Assembly (NCBI RefSeq): GCF_003628125.1
Contig: NZ_RBZU01000001.1
Span: forward strand, 777,793-841,792
Reading direction: 5' to 3'
DNA: 64,000 nucleotides
Source: Pararobbsia silviterrae
Lineage (GTDB): Bacteria > Pseudomonadota > Gammaproteobacteria > Burkholderiales > Burkholderiaceae
In this document: positions 39,665 through 48,264 of the stretch, piece by piece
Layout: every line of letters begins with the position of its first letter
Position numbering within the stretch: the first letter of the stretch is position 1
Notes under the pieces: model-generated
The model's database searches: none
Told to the model about the DNA's origin: nothing
Seen by the model: only the letters and a program-made list of their open reading frames with translations
Position numbers and translations under genes: made by a program

Positions 39665-41290
39665 GTGAATCGGTTGAGCTTGAATGCCAAGTTGTGGTCT
39701 GCGCTTGCGGTCATGTGGGTGGGACTCATCATTCTTGGAAGCTGGGCCGCTTATCAATCGCGCGCATCGATGCTCGAGGAGCGCAAGACGGCGATCCGCA
39801 AGGTTGTCGAATCCGGTTATGCGCTGGTCGCCGACTATGCGGCGCGCGCCGACCGCAACGAACTCAGTGTCGACGACGCGAAGCAGCAGGCGATGGCGCG
39901 CCTCGCGTCGATGCGCTTCAGCGGCAACGGCTACTTCATCATCACCGACGCCCATCCGACGGTGCTCATGCATCCGACGCTCGCCGATCTGCGCAACAAG
40001 GACGTGACCGATTACAAGGACGCCAAGGGCGTCCGGATGTTCGTCGAGATGGTCAAGGTCGCGCAGGCGAACGGCGAAGGCTTCGTGCAATACGATGCGC
40101 GGCTGACGACCGCGAACCACTCGGCGCCCAAACTCACGTTCGTCAAACAGTTCAAGCCGTGGGACTGGTATGTCGAGTCGGGGCTGTATCTCGACGACGT
40201 CGATGCGGCGTTCTATTCGATGCTGATTCGCTATCTGCTCACGGTGCTCGTGATCGGCGGCGTGATCACGGGCGCGATGCTCGCGATCATCCGCAGCGTG
40301 CATCGCAGTCTCGGCGGCGAACCCGACTACGCGGGCTCGATCGCCGAAGCGATCGCCGACGGCGATCTGACGGGCGCCGTCTCGCTCAGGGGCGCCGACG
40401 AACACTCGATGCTCTATTCGATGAGCCGAATGCAGCACACGCTCGCCTCGACGATCACACGGATTCGCGTGGGGACCGATGCGATCACGGTCGCATCGCA
40501 GGAGATCGCGGCCGCGAACGACGATCTCTCGGGACGCACCGAACAGCAGGCCGCATCGCTCGAACAGACGGCGTCGAGCATGGAGCAGCTCACGGCGACG
40601 GTCAAACAGAACGCCGACAACGCGCGTCAGGCCAGTCAGATGGCGGCGAACGCGTCCGAGATCGCGCTCGAGGGCGGCGGTGTTGTGCGCGAGGTCGTCG
40701 CGACGATGCACACGATTTCGGCGAGCTCGAACAAGATCGTCGACATTATCTCGGTCATCGAAGGCATCGCGTTCCAGACCAATATTCTGGCGCTCAATGC
40801 CGCCGTGGAAGCCGCGCGCGCAGGCGAGGAGGGGCGCGGCTTCGCGGTCGTCGCGAGCGAGGTGCGTTCGCTCGCGCGCCGTAGCGGCGACGCGGCGAAG
40901 GAAATCAAATCATTGATCGAGCGCTCGGTCCAGCGGGTCCACGACGGCGAGTCGCTCGTCGAACGGGCCGGCACGACCATGGAGTCGGTCGTGCAGGCCG
41001 TGCGCCGCGTGACCGACATCATGGGCGAGATTTCCGCTGCATCCGAGGAGCAGAGCAGCGGGATCGAGCAGGTCAATCGTGCGATCACCCATATGGACGA
41101 AGCCGTCCAGCAGAATGCCGCGATGGTCGAAGAGGCCGCCGCGGCTGCTAAATCGCTCGAGGAGCAAGCAAATGAATTGCGTGATGCGGTCAACACCTTC
41201 CGCGTCTCGAACCAGGGTTCGGGCGCCGCGCAGAATTCGGCACAGCGAGCACCGTTCGGCACAGGTCTGCGAACGGCAGTCGGTTATTGA
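39665..41290 (+). CDS. Methyl-accepting chemotaxis protein with single Cache domain
   Basis: A transmembrane chemoreceptor of 541 residues. TM1 is at about 10-28; the periplasmic sensor at 33-185 has the sCache_2 pattern [21 protein letters not shown] and [24 protein letters not shown]2 is at about 190-210, followed by HAMP and a long coiled-coil signalling domain. The hairpin tip is [35 protein letters not shown], here identified by its ends GIAFQTNI and VVASEVR. No C-terminal NWETF-type pentapeptide is present. The start is GTG. It is not linked to other che genes. Confidence 0.93.
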   Translation: MNRLSLNAKLWSALAVMWVGLIILGSWAAYQSRASMLEERKTAIRKVVESGYALVADYAARADRNELSVDDAKQQAMARLASMRFSGNGYFIITDAHPTVLMHPTLADLRNKDVTDYKDAKGVRMFVEMVKVAQANGEGFVQYDARLTTANHSAPKLTFVKQFKPWDWYVESGLYLDDVDAAFYSMLIRYLLTVLVIGGVITGAMLAIIRSVHRSLGGEPDYAGSIAEAIADGDLTGAVSLRGADEHSMLYSMSRMQHTLASTITRIRVGTDAITVASQEIAAANDDLSGRTEQQAASLEQTASSMEQLTATVKQNADNARQASQMAANASEIALEGGGVVREVVATMHTISASSNKIVDIISVIEGIAFQTNILALNAAVEAARAGEEGRGFAVVASEVRSLARRSGDAAKEIKSLIERSVQRVHDGESLVERAGTTMESVVQAVRRVTDIMGEISAASEEQSSGIEQVNRAITHMDEAVQQNAAMVEEAAAAAKSLEEQANELRDAVNTFRVSNQGSGAAQNSAQRAPFGTGLRTAVGY

Positions 41291-41532
41291 ACTGGTTCTG
41301 CCCGAGTCGCGATTGCCGCAGACCCGGATTCCGCCGTGCCCCTGGCGGCGCAGTCCGGGGCCGGTCTAGGCCGTCGCCGTCGCTTCGCCTGGCGTTGCGC
41401 CGACGCGCGCGAGCGGCGCTCGACGGGCCGTGCGTGACGAGGCCCTGAGCGACGGGTTCCGAATAGAGGGCCCTGAGAGAGGGACCGGCCTGCGGCGCGA
41501 CGCGTGCGCGGCCGATCCGTCGTGATCGCGCG

Positions 41533-43134
41533 TTATCGCGTCTTCTGGAACGGCGCGCCCGAATGTTCGCGAAGTTCGTTGAACGTGATGTCGGGCCACG
41601 ACTCCTTGGCCGCGTTGATTTCGGCGACATGGCCGGCCAGAAAGGTCGGCGCGTCGGATGCGTCGAGCGCGAGGCGGTCCGTATAGAAGTCGACGAATTT
41701 CTTGAGCCGGCTCGGATCTTCGGCCGTGATCCAGCGCGACAGGCGGAAACGCGCGGGCGCCATGCGCACGTCGACCTTGTACTCGTTCGACAGGCGGTGA
41801 GAGACGACTTCGAACTGCAGCGCGCCGACCGCGCCGAGCACGGTCATGCCGCCGACCATCGGCTTGAAGACCTGGATCGCGCCTTCGTCGCCGAGTTGCT
41901 TGAGCGCTTCGCCGAGCTGCTTCGCGCGCATCGGATCCTTCGCTTCGACGGTCTGGAAGATCTCGGGCGCGAAGAACGGCAAGCCGAGGAACTGAAGCGG
42001 CTCGCCTTCCGACAGCGTGTCGCCGAGACTCAGCGTGCCATGATTCGGAATCCCGATGATGTCGCCCGGGTACGCGTCCTCGACCGTTTCGCGACGTTGC
42101 GAGAGGAACGTGACGACGTTGTTCGCGCGGAACGTCTTGCCCGAACGCGTGACGCGCAAGGCCATGCCGCGCTCGAAATGGCCCGAGCACACACGGATAA
42201 ACGCGACGCGGTCGCGGTGCGCGAGGTCCATATTGGCTTGTACCTTGAACACCATGCCCGTGAATTTCGGCTCTTCGGGCGACACTTCGCGCTGCGCGGT
42301 CATGCGGCCCGAGGGCGGCGGCGCGAGATCGATCAGCGCGTCGAGAATTTCCTTGACGCCGAAGTTGTTGATCGCCGAGCCGAACAGCACGGGCGACTGA
42401 TTGCCCTCGAGAAACGCCGCGCGGTCGAACGCGGGCGTCGCACCCGTGATCAGGTCGACTTCTTCCTTCGCCTTGCGCCACGGTTCGCCGAAGCGCGCGA
42501 TGCCTTCGTCGTCGCCGAGACCCTGGAGTGTCTGAACATCGCCGCCGAGCGTGCTGTCGCCCGGACGGAACACGCGGACCTGGTCGGCCTGGATGTCGTA
42601 GACGCCCTGGAAATCCTTGCCCATGCCGATGGGCCAGGTGAACGGAATCGCGGACACGCCGAGATGCTGTTCGATTTCGTCGATCAGATCGAGCGGCTCG
42701 CGGACTTCGCGGTCGAGCTTGTTGATGAACGTGACGATCGGCGTCTTGCGGCTGCGGCAGACTTCGAGCAGCTTGAGCGTCTGTTCTTCGACGCCGTTCG
42801 CGCCGTCGATGACCATGACGGCCGCATCGACCGCGGTCAGCACGCGGTATGTGTCTTCCGAAAAGTCCTGGTGGCCCGGCGTATCGAGCAGATTGATCAC
42901 GGCGTCGCGGTACTCGAACTGCATGACCGAACTCGCGACCGAGATCCCGCGCTGCTTTTCGATCTCCATCCAGTCGGAGGTCGCGTAGCGATTGCTCTTG
43001 CGGCCCTTGACGGTGCCCGCGATATGGATCGCGCCCGAGAACAGCAGCAGCTTTTCGGTGAGCGTCGTCTTGCCGGCGTCAGGGTGAGAAATCACCGCGA
43101 AGGTGCGCCGCCGTTGAACTTCTGAAAGTGACAT
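41533..43134 (-). CDS. prfC: Peptide chain release factor 3
   Basis: RF3 is the GTPase that recycles RF1/RF2 after termination. The 533-residue protein begins MSLSEVQRRRTFAVISHPDAGKTT, carrying the G1 loop, and shows the RF3 landmarks KSNRYATSDWMEIEKQRGISV, G3 LLDTPGHQDFSEDTYR, G4 FINKLDRE and later NQSPVLFGSAINNFGV. The C-terminal region GAVGALQFEVVSHRLSNEYKVD matches domain III of RF3. A longer in-frame start would add 33 non-conserved residues. Stands alone. Confidence 0.97.
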   Translation of the reverse strand: MSLSEVQRRRTFAVISHPDAGKTTLTEKLLLFSGAIHIAGTVKGRKSNRYATSDWMEIEKQRGISVASSVMQFEYRDAVINLLDTPGHQDFSEDTYRVLTAVDAAVMVIDGANGVEEQTLKLLEVCRSRKTPIVTFINKLDREVREPLDLIDEIEQHLGVSAIPFTWPIGMGKDFQGVYDIQADQVRVFRPGDSTLGGDVQTLQGLGDDEGIARFGEPWRKAKEEVDLITGATPAFDRAAFLEGNQSPVLFGSAINNFGVKEILDALIDLAPPPSGRMTAQREVSPEEPKFTGMVFKVQANMDLAHRDRVAFIRVCSGHFERGMALRVTRSGKTFRANNVVTFLSQRRETVEDAYPGDIIGIPNHGTLSLGDTLSEGEPLQFLGLPFFAPEIFQTVEAKDPMRAKQLGEALKQLGDEGAIQVFKPMVGGMTVLGAVGALQFEVVSHRLSNEYKVDVRMAPARFRLSRWITAEDPSRLKKFVDFYTDRLALDASDAPTFLAGHVAEINAAKESWPDITFNELREHSGAPFQKTR

Positions 43135-43460
43135 CGAAACCGTCGAATGCGTTGAATAAAGGGCGTGCCGGTGTCGCTCGGACCACGGCGCGCAGCGGCG
43201 CGACTGGGGGCGAAACGGCAGGAAAACGCGCATTTTACCCGTAAGCGGCGGCGTCTTCCGGACCGCGCGCGGCGTGCGGATCGAGGGCGGCCCGGTGTGC
43301 GGTCCCGCGTGCGCTCCTGAGCACGCTCCGATACGCGGCGCATCGGAACTTGTTATGATCGGCCCCCGACCCGCCGAGTCTCGCGCGCCTGTCGCCCGCC
43401 GCGGGTCGAGTTGAATTCACCGCACGCCGCACGCCGGCGTGCGCGCATCGAGGTCCGATC
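43135..43460. other. Divergent intergenic region
   Basis: This 326-bp gap between prfC and the methyltransferase gene contains a TATGAT at 43354-43359, a plausible -10 for the plus strand. No gene is seen. Confidence 0.4.
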
Positions 43461-44288
43461 ATGTCTACGCCCCCCGAAATCAAGCCCGGTCAGTCGATCG
43501 AGCTGCTCAAGGCGCTTCATATCCTGACGCGCGACGGGAAGATGAACCAGGATAGCCGCCGCAAGCTCAAGCAGGTCTATCACCTGTACCAGTTCATCGA
43601 GCCCCTGCTCGAGTCCGCGCGCGCCGAGCATCCCGATCTGACGCTGGTCGATCATGGCGCGGGCAAGTCGTATCTCGGCTTCATTCTCTACGATCTGTTC
43701 TTCAAGTCGCTGCCCGCGGGACCCGCGATCTACGGCATCGAAACGCGCGATGAACTCGTCACGCAGTCGCGCGAACTCGCGCAACGCCTCGCGTTTCCGG
43801 GCATGACGTTTCTGAATCTGTCGGTCGCCGAGTCGATCGCCTCGGATGCGTTGCCCGCGACGGTCGATATCGTGACGGCCCTGCATGCGTGCAATACCGC
43901 GACCGACGATGCGATCCGCTTCGCGCTCGAGAAAAAGGCGCGCCACATCGTGCTCGTGCCGTGCTGCCAGGCCGAGGTCGCCGCGGTGCTGCGCAAGAAC
44001 AAGCAACAGGCGCTCGGACGCAGCGCACTGACCGAACTCTGGCGGCACCCGATTCATACGCGCGAATTCGGCAGCCAGATCACGAACGTCCTGCGCTGCC
44101 TGCAGCTCGAAGCGCACGGCTATCAGGTCACGGTGACCGAACTCGTCGGATGGGAGCATTCGATGAAGAACGAACTGATCATCGCGACCTTCAAGGACTT
44201 GCCGCGCAAGCGCCCGGCCGATCGCATGCACGAGATCCTTCAGACGCTCGCGCTCGAGGAAATGCGGGAGCGGTTCTACGTCGATTGA
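43461..44288 (+). CDS. SAM-dependent methyltransferase, Methyltransf_32/RRNAD1-like
   Basis: A 275-residue Rossmann-fold methyltransferase. The SAM-binding loop LVDHGAGKSYLGFILYDLF near residue 62 and the motif VTALHACNTATDDAI near 135 resemble the Methyltransf_32 group, as does VPCCQAEV near 160, where the paired cysteines are conserved. It begins with a conserved helical region EIKPGQSIELLKALHILTRDGKMNQDSRRKLKQVYHL. The substrate is not established for bacterial members. GAGGT precedes the ATG. Its last 13 bp overlap the end of the convergent ygjP-like gene. Confidence 0.85.
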   Translation: MSTPPEIKPGQSIELLKALHILTRDGKMNQDSRRKLKQVYHLYQFIEPLLESARAEHPDLTLVDHGAGKSYLGFILYDLFFKSLPAGPAIYGIETRDELVTQSRELAQRLAFPGMTFLNLSVAESIASDALPATVDIVTALHACNTATDDAIRFALEKKARHIVLVPCCQAEVAAVLRKNKQQALGRSALTELWRHPIHTREFGSQITNVLRCLQLEAHGYQVTVTELVGWEHSMKNELIIATFKDLPRKRPADRMHEILQTLALEEMRERFYVD

Positions 44289-44833
44289 GTCGCGTGTGAA
44301 TCCGCGTCAGGCACGTTCGGCGCGTGTGTTTTTTCGCGTTCGCGCAGCATATCGCGATGCGTGAGATAGAGCCGCAAATCGAACTCGATTTGCGCATAAC
44401 CGGGCTGCATGTGCTCGCAGAGCCGGTAAAAAGCCTTGTTGTGCTCGCTTTCCTTGAGGTGCGCGAGCTCGTGCACGACGATCATTTCGAGGAATTCGCG
44501 CGGCGTGTCCTTGAACAGCGAGGCGATCCGGATTTCCTTGCGCGCCGTGATCTTGTTGCCGTGCACGCGCGAGATCGCGCGATGGTGGCCGAGCGCGTTG
44601 TGCAGCACGTCGAGTTTCGCGTCGTACAGCACCTTGTCGATCATCGGCGCGCCGCGCAGGAACTGCAGCCGTAGATCGTTCGTGTACTGATAGAGCGCCT
44701 TGTCGGTCTGGACGGCGTGCCGCTGAGGATATTTTTTCTCGAGGTAGACGCCGAGCCGGTCGTCGCGAATCATCGCGCGGACCTGATCGAGCAGATTCGA
44801 CGGATAGGCGCCGAGGTATTTGAGGTGCTGCAT
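44276..44833 (-). CDS. YgjP/WLM-type metallopeptidase-like protein (DUF45)
   Basis: A 185-residue protein with the zinc-binding signature VVHELAHLKESEHNKAFYRLCEHMQPGYAQIEFDLRLYL, in which HELAH and the later His are the ligands (cited here by motif HELAHLKESEH). This places it in the YgjP-like M48-related family. The N-terminal part (YLGAYPSNLLDQVRAMIRDDRLG and YLEKKYP) is the lineage-specific form of this family. It may be a cytosolic metal-dependent hydrolase; activity is not proven. Start chosen at MQHLKYLGAYPS. Confidence 0.85.
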   Translation of the reverse strand: MQHLKYLGAYPSNLLDQVRAMIRDDRLGVYLEKKYPQRHAVQTDKALYQYTNDLRLQFLRGAPMIDKVLYDAKLDVLHNALGHHRAISRVHGNKITARKEIRIASLFKDTPREFLEMIVVHELAHLKESEHNKAFYRLCEHMQPGYAQIEFDLRLYLTHRDMLREREKTHAPNVPDADSHATQST

Positions 44834-45052
44834 GGGGCTTTGCGGTCGCTCCGGGGTGCGCGGGGTCGCGCGCACGTTCTTGCTGCGGGGCGGGGCGACG
44901 GTCGTCGCGTCCGGACACGTCCGAGAGTATGCCTGCAATGACGCATGAGCGGCCCGGACGTCTAGGATGTCCCAAACGTCTCTAACGTCTCATGCTGCCG
45001 CGCTGTAAGATGCGACCTTGCCTATTCCTCTGCCTGGATACCGCTGCCCGAG

Positions 45053-45547
45053 ATGTTTTCCGCCACGATCGATTCAAGCCTGTCCAAGCCCGCGCGCTAT
45101 GCCGAACTCGTCGAACAGGCGCGTGCGCTGCTCGTCGATGAAACCGATCGCATCGCGAACGCGGCCAATTTCTCGGCGCTGATCTTCCACAGTCTGCCCG
45201 ACCTCAATTGGGCGGGGTTCTATCTGTTCGACGGCACCGAGCTTGTCGTCGGCCCGTTTCAAGGCAAGCCCGCGTGCGTGCGCATCGCGCTCGGACGCGG
45301 CGTATGCGGCACCGCGGCGCGCACGCGCGAAACGCAAGTCGTGCGCGACGTGCATGATTTCCCCGGCCATATCGCTTGCGATGCCGCGTCGCAATCCGAA
45401 ATCGTCGTGCCGCTGATCGCGGGCGATGGCACGCTGATCGGCGTCTGGGACGCCGACAGTCCGCGCGTCGCGCGCTTCGACGACGACGACCGCGCGGGCA
45501 TGGAAGCGCTTTGCGCGATATTCATCGAGCACGGCTGGACCATCTGA
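45053..45547 (+). CDS. msrC: Free methionine-(R)-sulfoxide reductase (GAF-domain fRMsr)
   Basis: A cytoplasmic GAF-domain enzyme of 164 residues that reduces free methionine-R-sulfoxide. The three redox cysteines fall at 75, 85 and 109 (PACVRIALGRGVCGTAA and HIACDAASQSEIVVPL), with the same spacing as Cys84, Cys94 and Cys118 of the E. coli enzyme. WAGFYLFD near 53 and DSPRVARFDDDDR near 135 complete the family pattern. Monocistronic and divergent from the YgjP-like gene. Confidence 0.93.
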   Translation: MFSATIDSSLSKPARYAELVEQARALLVDETDRIANAANFSALIFHSLPDLNWAGFYLFDGTELVVGPFQGKPACVRIALGRGVCGTAARTRETQVVRDVHDFPGHIACDAASQSEIVVPLIAGDGTLIGVWDADSPRVARFDDDDRAGMEALCAIFIEHGWTI

Positions 45548-45871
45548 AACAGGCGCGGACACAGATCGAAATCATGCGCGTTCGATGATGCGATCGCGAT
45601 CCGAGTTTGAAGCCAATTGAAAGCCCCACCCGCACAGGCCTTTTTCATTCGGGTATACCGCGACAAATCATGTCAAATTCATGACAGAAGCGAAGAGCGT
45701 TGTTTCACGTGACATTGTCGTTGTGGATGTGCGACGCGATCGAACCCCTCGCGCTTATGTAAATGTTTTGTCATGTCTAGGTTGGTAACCTGCGGCCAGC
45801 TTTTTATGGACGAGGTGGATCGCGTCCATATGCAGCTGCTCACCACACCTTAGATCGAGAATATTCATCCA
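45548..45871. other. Promoter region of the major porin
   Basis: This 324-bp gap is AT-richer than average and leads into a highly expressed porin. It contains the inverted repeat TGTCA-AATTCA-TGACA at 45671-45686 and an AT-rich stretch at 45758-45780. No gene is seen. Specific regulators cannot be named from sequence. Confidence 0.45.
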
Positions 45872-47098
45872 ATGAAAAAGTCGCTTATCGCACTGGCCGC
45901 GCTCGGCACGGTGGCTTCGGCTTCGCAGGCTCAAACGAGCGTCACGCTGTATGGTTTGATCGATGCGGGCGTTACGTATGTCAATAGCACGTCGGTGAAG
46001 GTGACGGGCGGTACGGCCGGTCACTCGCTGATCGCTCAGCAAGACGGCGCGACGGCCGGCCTGTCGGGCAGCCGTTGGGGCGTGCGCGGCACGGAAGATC
46101 TCGGCGGCGGTCTCAGCGCGATCTTCGTGCTCGAAAACGGTTTCTCGTACAACACCGGCGCGCTGGGCCAAGGCGGCGACTTCTTCGGCCGTCAAGCATT
46201 CGTCGGTCTGTCGAGCACGCAGTACGGTACGTTCACCCTCGGTCGTCAATACGACACGGGCGTCGACCTGATCCAGCCGATCGCCGCTTACGGCACCTGG
46301 GGTAACCTGACGGCTCACGCAGGCGACATCGACAACATCGGTAACCTGAACCGTGTGAACAACACGTTCAAGTACACGAGCGCTACGTACTCGGGCTTCA
46401 AGGTCACGGGCATGTACAGCCTCGGCGGCATCGCCGGCGATTCGTCGCGCAACGGCCTGATGTCGTTCGGCGCGGGCTACTCGAACGGCCCGATCAACGC
46501 AGCAGCAAACTACTTGTTCGCGAAGAACCCGAACTACGGCTTCTTCGGGATGAACCCGAACGCCGGTACGACGTCGGCGCCGGCGAACAACTTCGGCAGC
46601 TCGCACCTCGCATACTCGGGCTTCTCGACGGCGGGCAGCGAACAGATCATCGACGTCGCGGGCAACTACGCGATCGGACCGGCAACGCTGGGTCTCGTCT
46701 ACTCGAACATCAAGTTCTTCAACCTGGGTTCGTTCACGGATTCGGCGAACACGAACAAGTTCGCGAACGGCGACACGGCAACGTTCAACGACGTCGAAGC
46801 GAACATCAAGTACGCGCTGACGCCGTCCGTCCTGCTCGGCTTCTCGTATAACTACACGAAGGGCCAGTCGATCACGATGCTCAACGGTACGCAAACGGGC
46901 GCGACGTACAACCAGTTCAACCTGGGCGTCGACTACCTGTTCTCGAAGCGCACGGACGTCTACCTGCTCGGTATCTATCAACACGCCAGCGGCATCGATT
47001 CGACGGGCAAGCAAGCTGTCGCTTCGATCACGGGCGAAACCCAATCGACGACGCCGAACCAAGTCGCGATCACGACGGGTCTGCGCGTGCGCTTCTAA
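45872..47098 (+). CDS. General porin, Gram-negative porin family (OpcP/Omp38-like)
   Basis: A trimeric outer-membrane diffusion channel of 408 residues. The signal peptide is MKKSLIALAALGTVASASQA and the mature protein begins QTSVTLYGLIDAGVTYVN, the standard first strand of Burkholderia porins. SRWGVRGTEDLGGGLSAIFVLENGF and FFGRQAFVGLSSTQYGTFTLGRQYD are family landmarks around the constriction loop. The chain ends GLRVRF with the terminal Phe needed for Bam-dependent assembly. Codon use is biased as in highly expressed genes. A strong terminator follows. Confidence 0.95.
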   Translation: MKKSLIALAALGTVASASQAQTSVTLYGLIDAGVTYVNSTSVKVTGGTAGHSLIAQQDGATAGLSGSRWGVRGTEDLGGGLSAIFVLENGFSYNTGALGQGGDFFGRQAFVGLSSTQYGTFTLGRQYDTGVDLIQPIAAYGTWGNLTAHAGDIDNIGNLNRVNNTFKYTSATYSGFKVTGMYSLGGIAGDSSRNGLMSFGAGYSNGPINAAANYLFAKNPNYGFFGMNPNAGTTSAPANNFGSSHLAYSGFSTAGSEQIIDVAGNYAIGPATLGLVYSNIKFFNLGSFTDSANTNKFANGDTATFNDVEANIKYALTPSVLLGFSYNYTKGQSITMLNGTQTGATYNQFNLGVDYLFSKRTDVYLLGIYQHASGIDSTGKQAVASITGETQSTTPNQVAITTGLRVRF

Positions 47099-47160
47099 GC
47101 CACGCGTTGCAACCGGTTCGCCACAAGCGAACCGGCTGGCCACCGTCGTGTGGCTTTGCA

Positions 47161-47195
47161 AAAAAAAAGGGAGCCTTCGGGCTCCCTTTTTGTTT
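47161..47195 (+). terminator. Rho-independent terminator of the porin gene
   Basis: GGGAGCC-TTCG-GGCTCCC forms a perfect 7-bp stem with a stable TTCG tetraloop, preceded by A8 and followed by T5, so it could act in both directions. It lies 70 bp after the porin stop codon. Confidence 0.95.
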
Positions 47196-47367
47196 GTCCT
47201 CCGGATCGCGCGCATGAGGCTGCGCCGTCATTTGCGTTCTCGGTGGCGAAATGCGCCTGCGATGGGTACATATCGCAGGCATCGATACGCGCAGTCGACG
47301 TGTTCGCGCGATGCCCGCGCATGCGCCTCAATGCAAACGGCCCGCTTGGAGCGGGCCGTCAAGTGCA

Positions 47368-47688
47368 TCAATAGTGGTGGTGATGGTACGCGTAGTAGTC
47401 GTGGCGGCCCCACCAGCGGCGACCGTCCCAGTAGCGGTTGTCATGCCAGCCGATCACGACGGCCGGCGCCACGACGACGGGTGCCGCGCCGTAGACGACC
47501 GGACCCGGTGCCGGCGCATAGACGACGGCAGGCGGGGGCGGCGGCGGTGCGTAGACCGGAGCCGGCGCCACATAGACCGGAGCGGGGACACCCAGATTAA
47601 TGCCGACGCTCACGCCCGCAGATGCGCTTTGCGCGGCCCCGAACGCCACGAACGCGGCGCCAATACCCACGAACAACTTAGTTTTCAT
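47368..47688 (-). CDS. PXPV-repeat exported protein 2
   Basis: A 106-residue exported protein with signal peptide MKTKLFVGIGAAFVAFGAAQSASA, a mature start GVSVGINLGVPAPVYVAPAPVYAPPPPPP rich in PxPVY repeats, and an aromatic tail WHDNRYWDGRRWWGRHDYYAYHHHHY. It is a second member of the PXPV family in this window and shares layout with the protein at 30910-31191: an SVGI/SIGI start, then Pro-Val-Tyr repeats and a His-rich end. AAAGGAAA precedes the ATG. Function unknown. Confidence 0.83.
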   Translation of the reverse strand: MKTKLFVGIGAAFVAFGAAQSASAGVSVGINLGVPAPVYVAPAPVYAPPPPPPAVVYAPAPGPVVYGAAPVVVAPAVVIGWHDNRYWDGRRWWGRHDYYAYHHHHY

Positions 47689-48264
47689 TTTCCTTTCTCG
47701 CCGGAAATACCGAAAGCGGCTCAACTATACAGAGGCTGCCGATTTTTTGATTACTAGGAGGCAACACTTTCGACTCGCTGATGATCGAGCCGTGACCGAT
47801 CAGGTAACCGCCGGAACGCCTGCTGGCGGGCCTGACGACCGAATTAACGGCGGCGCGTCTGTAATATTTAGATGCAACTTCGTTCGTGCGCAACATAATG
47901 CCCGCAATAAGGGTCGGCAGAAAAGCGACACCCGACGCCCCGACTGCCGCGACACCCGATGTCTGATTCGCCGCGTTAACCGTGTGATGCTCGGCGTATG
48001 ACGATCGACGACGCGTTTCAGCGCGTCGCATATCCCGAGTTTTGCAATTCGCCGAGCGGGACCCCACGGCGCGACGCCGAACAGCACGCGAAGCCGTATG
48101 CCAGGCGGCGTTGCGCGGATTCGACGCCGCGAATTTCAGACGTCGTGTGTGCCGGATCGCACTAACAAAATCCTTGCGCAATGCTCCAATGCAAACGCTG
48201 GGCGAAAGCCGCCGAGCGACCCCGCGCTATCCGATTCCCATTGCGTTCCCATTACGACGAAGCC
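47689..48264. other. Intergenic region upstream of the triplicated membrane-protein genes
   Basis: This 576-bp stretch separates the divergent PXPV gene and the first of three large membrane-protein genes. No gene is convincing: frames across it change abruptly in codon pattern. It must hold promoters for both sides. Confidence 0.45.
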
